Positions 6,655-7,162 of a DNA stretch of 7,162 nucleotides are shown piece by piece. This stretch comes from JAUXIQ01 sp030620925 [NCBI: Nitrospinota bacterium] (GTDB lineage: Bacteria > JAUXIQ01). A program made the position numbers and the translations under genes. The stretch is taken from the NCBI GenBank assembly GCA_030620925.1, contig JAUXIQ010000095.1, positions 1 to 7,162 on the forward strand, written 5' to 3'. The notes below the pieces were generated by a model that did no database searches, was not told where the DNA came from, and saw only the letters and a list, made by a program, of their open reading frames with translations. Positions within the stretch are counted from its first letter, which is position 1, and the number at the start of each line of letters is the position of its first letter.

Positions 6655-7162
6655 TGAAAAAAGAGTTAAAACAGTTACTTAACGCCTCACTGAAAAGAGC
6701 CGCCGAAAGAGGACAAATCTCTCCTTCAAACAGGTTGCGGGGCATAATAGACGGTGAGGAAGAAGTAGTTTCTCGCCCCGCTAACACCGATCACGGAGAT
6801 TATACCTCCAACGCGGCCATGATACTGGCGTCTGACCAGGGCAAACCCCCCAGAGCGGTAGCGGAAACGATCCTCAGTAACCTGGAAAACTCCACTGATT
6901 TGTTGAAAGAAGTGGAGATCGCCGGACCGGGGTTTATCAACTTCTTCATCAAGCCCGAGCGCTGGTTGGAATCGCTGAGGCGCATAGTCAAAGAGGGGGA
7001 AGATTTCGGGTCTTCAACAGCGGGCAAGGGCCTCAAGGTCCAGATCGAGTTCGTTAGCGCCAACCCCACCGGGCCGCTTCACGTGGGACACGGCCGCGGA
7101 GCCGCCGTTGGCGATGCGCTGGCCAACCTGCTTCAGAAGACGGGCTTCGACGTCCATAAAGA
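6654..7162 (+). CDS. argS: Arginine--tRNA ligase, N-terminal part (3' truncated)
   Basis: This class I synthetase attaches arginine to tRNA(Arg), and family members need the tRNA to activate the amino acid. The window holds the first 169 codons of a family usually about 550-580 aa long. The N-terminal additive (Add1) domain spans about 1-105 and includes HGDYTSNAAM (47-56) and GPGFINFFI (91-99). The catalytic fold begins with EFVSANPTGPLHVGHGRGAA (132-151), where HVGH (143-146) is the HIGH signature. GTG 6654 is the start, giving a VKKELKQLL opening typical of the family. It has its own strong promoter and lies 140 bp after recO, so it probably heads a separate unit, though read-through from recO is possible. 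The KMSK loop and anticodon domain lie beyond the window. Confidence 0.95.
   Translation, partial: MKKELKQLLNASLKRAAERGQISPSNRLRGIIDGEEEVVSRPANTDHGDYTSNAAMILASDQGKPPRAVAETILSNLENSTDLLKEVEIAGPGFINFFIKPERWLESLRRIVKEGEDFGSSTAGKGLKVQIEFVSANPTGPLHVGHGRGAAVGDALANLLQKTGFDVHK

Noticed and set aside
6641-6682. 13-codon open frame (ATG 6641 to TAA 6682) overlapping the argS start, possible leader peptide
   Set aside because: There is no ribosome site before its ATG, no run of Arg codons to suggest attenuation, and no terminator after it.

Overview
The window is a chromosomal housekeeping segment from a bacterium. It carries the tail of an unidentified gene, then comEC on the minus strand, then a plus-strand run of aspS, era, recO and the first part of argS. 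I see no mobile element, CRISPR array, rRNA, tRNA or phage gene. Coding DNA is fairly GC-rich, the intergenic gaps at 2634-2924 and 6514-6653 are clearly AT-rich, and AGG (Arg) and ATA (Ile) codons are common in the reading frames. The full-length ComEC, the AspRS with non-discriminating-type residues, and the codon habit would fit an uncultured Desulfobacterota- or Nitrospirota-like lineage. That placement is an inference; the sequence alone does not fix it.

Layout. Positions 2-94 end a plus-strand gene that converges on comEC (135-2633, minus). Two perfect GC-rich hairpins lie back to back at 109-140, and the second covers the comEC stop codon. A 291-bp AT-rich gap (2634-2924) separates the divergent comEC and aspS and must hold both promoters. 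It contains short direct and inverted repeats but no convincing consensus promoter. aspS (2925-4697), era (4785-5681) and recO (5773-6513) follow with gaps of about 90 bp and no obvious terminator between them, so they are probably co-transcribed. A further AT-rich gap holds a near-consensus sigma-70 promoter (6593-6620), which starts a new unit at argS (GTG 6654, cut by the window end).

Function. aspS and argS charge tRNAs for translation. Era checks 16S rRNA and 30S subunit maturation. RecO loads RecA in recombinational repair. ComEC is the inner-membrane channel that passes single-stranded DNA during transformation. The aspS-era-recO-argS unit thus mixes translation, ribosome assembly and DNA repair, as era-recO neighbourhoods commonly do. 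The most useful second looks are the AspRS specificity residues, the variant zinc motif of ComEC, and a set of TAATYAAAC half-sites just upstream of the argS promoter. I found no credible evidence of a new biological system here.
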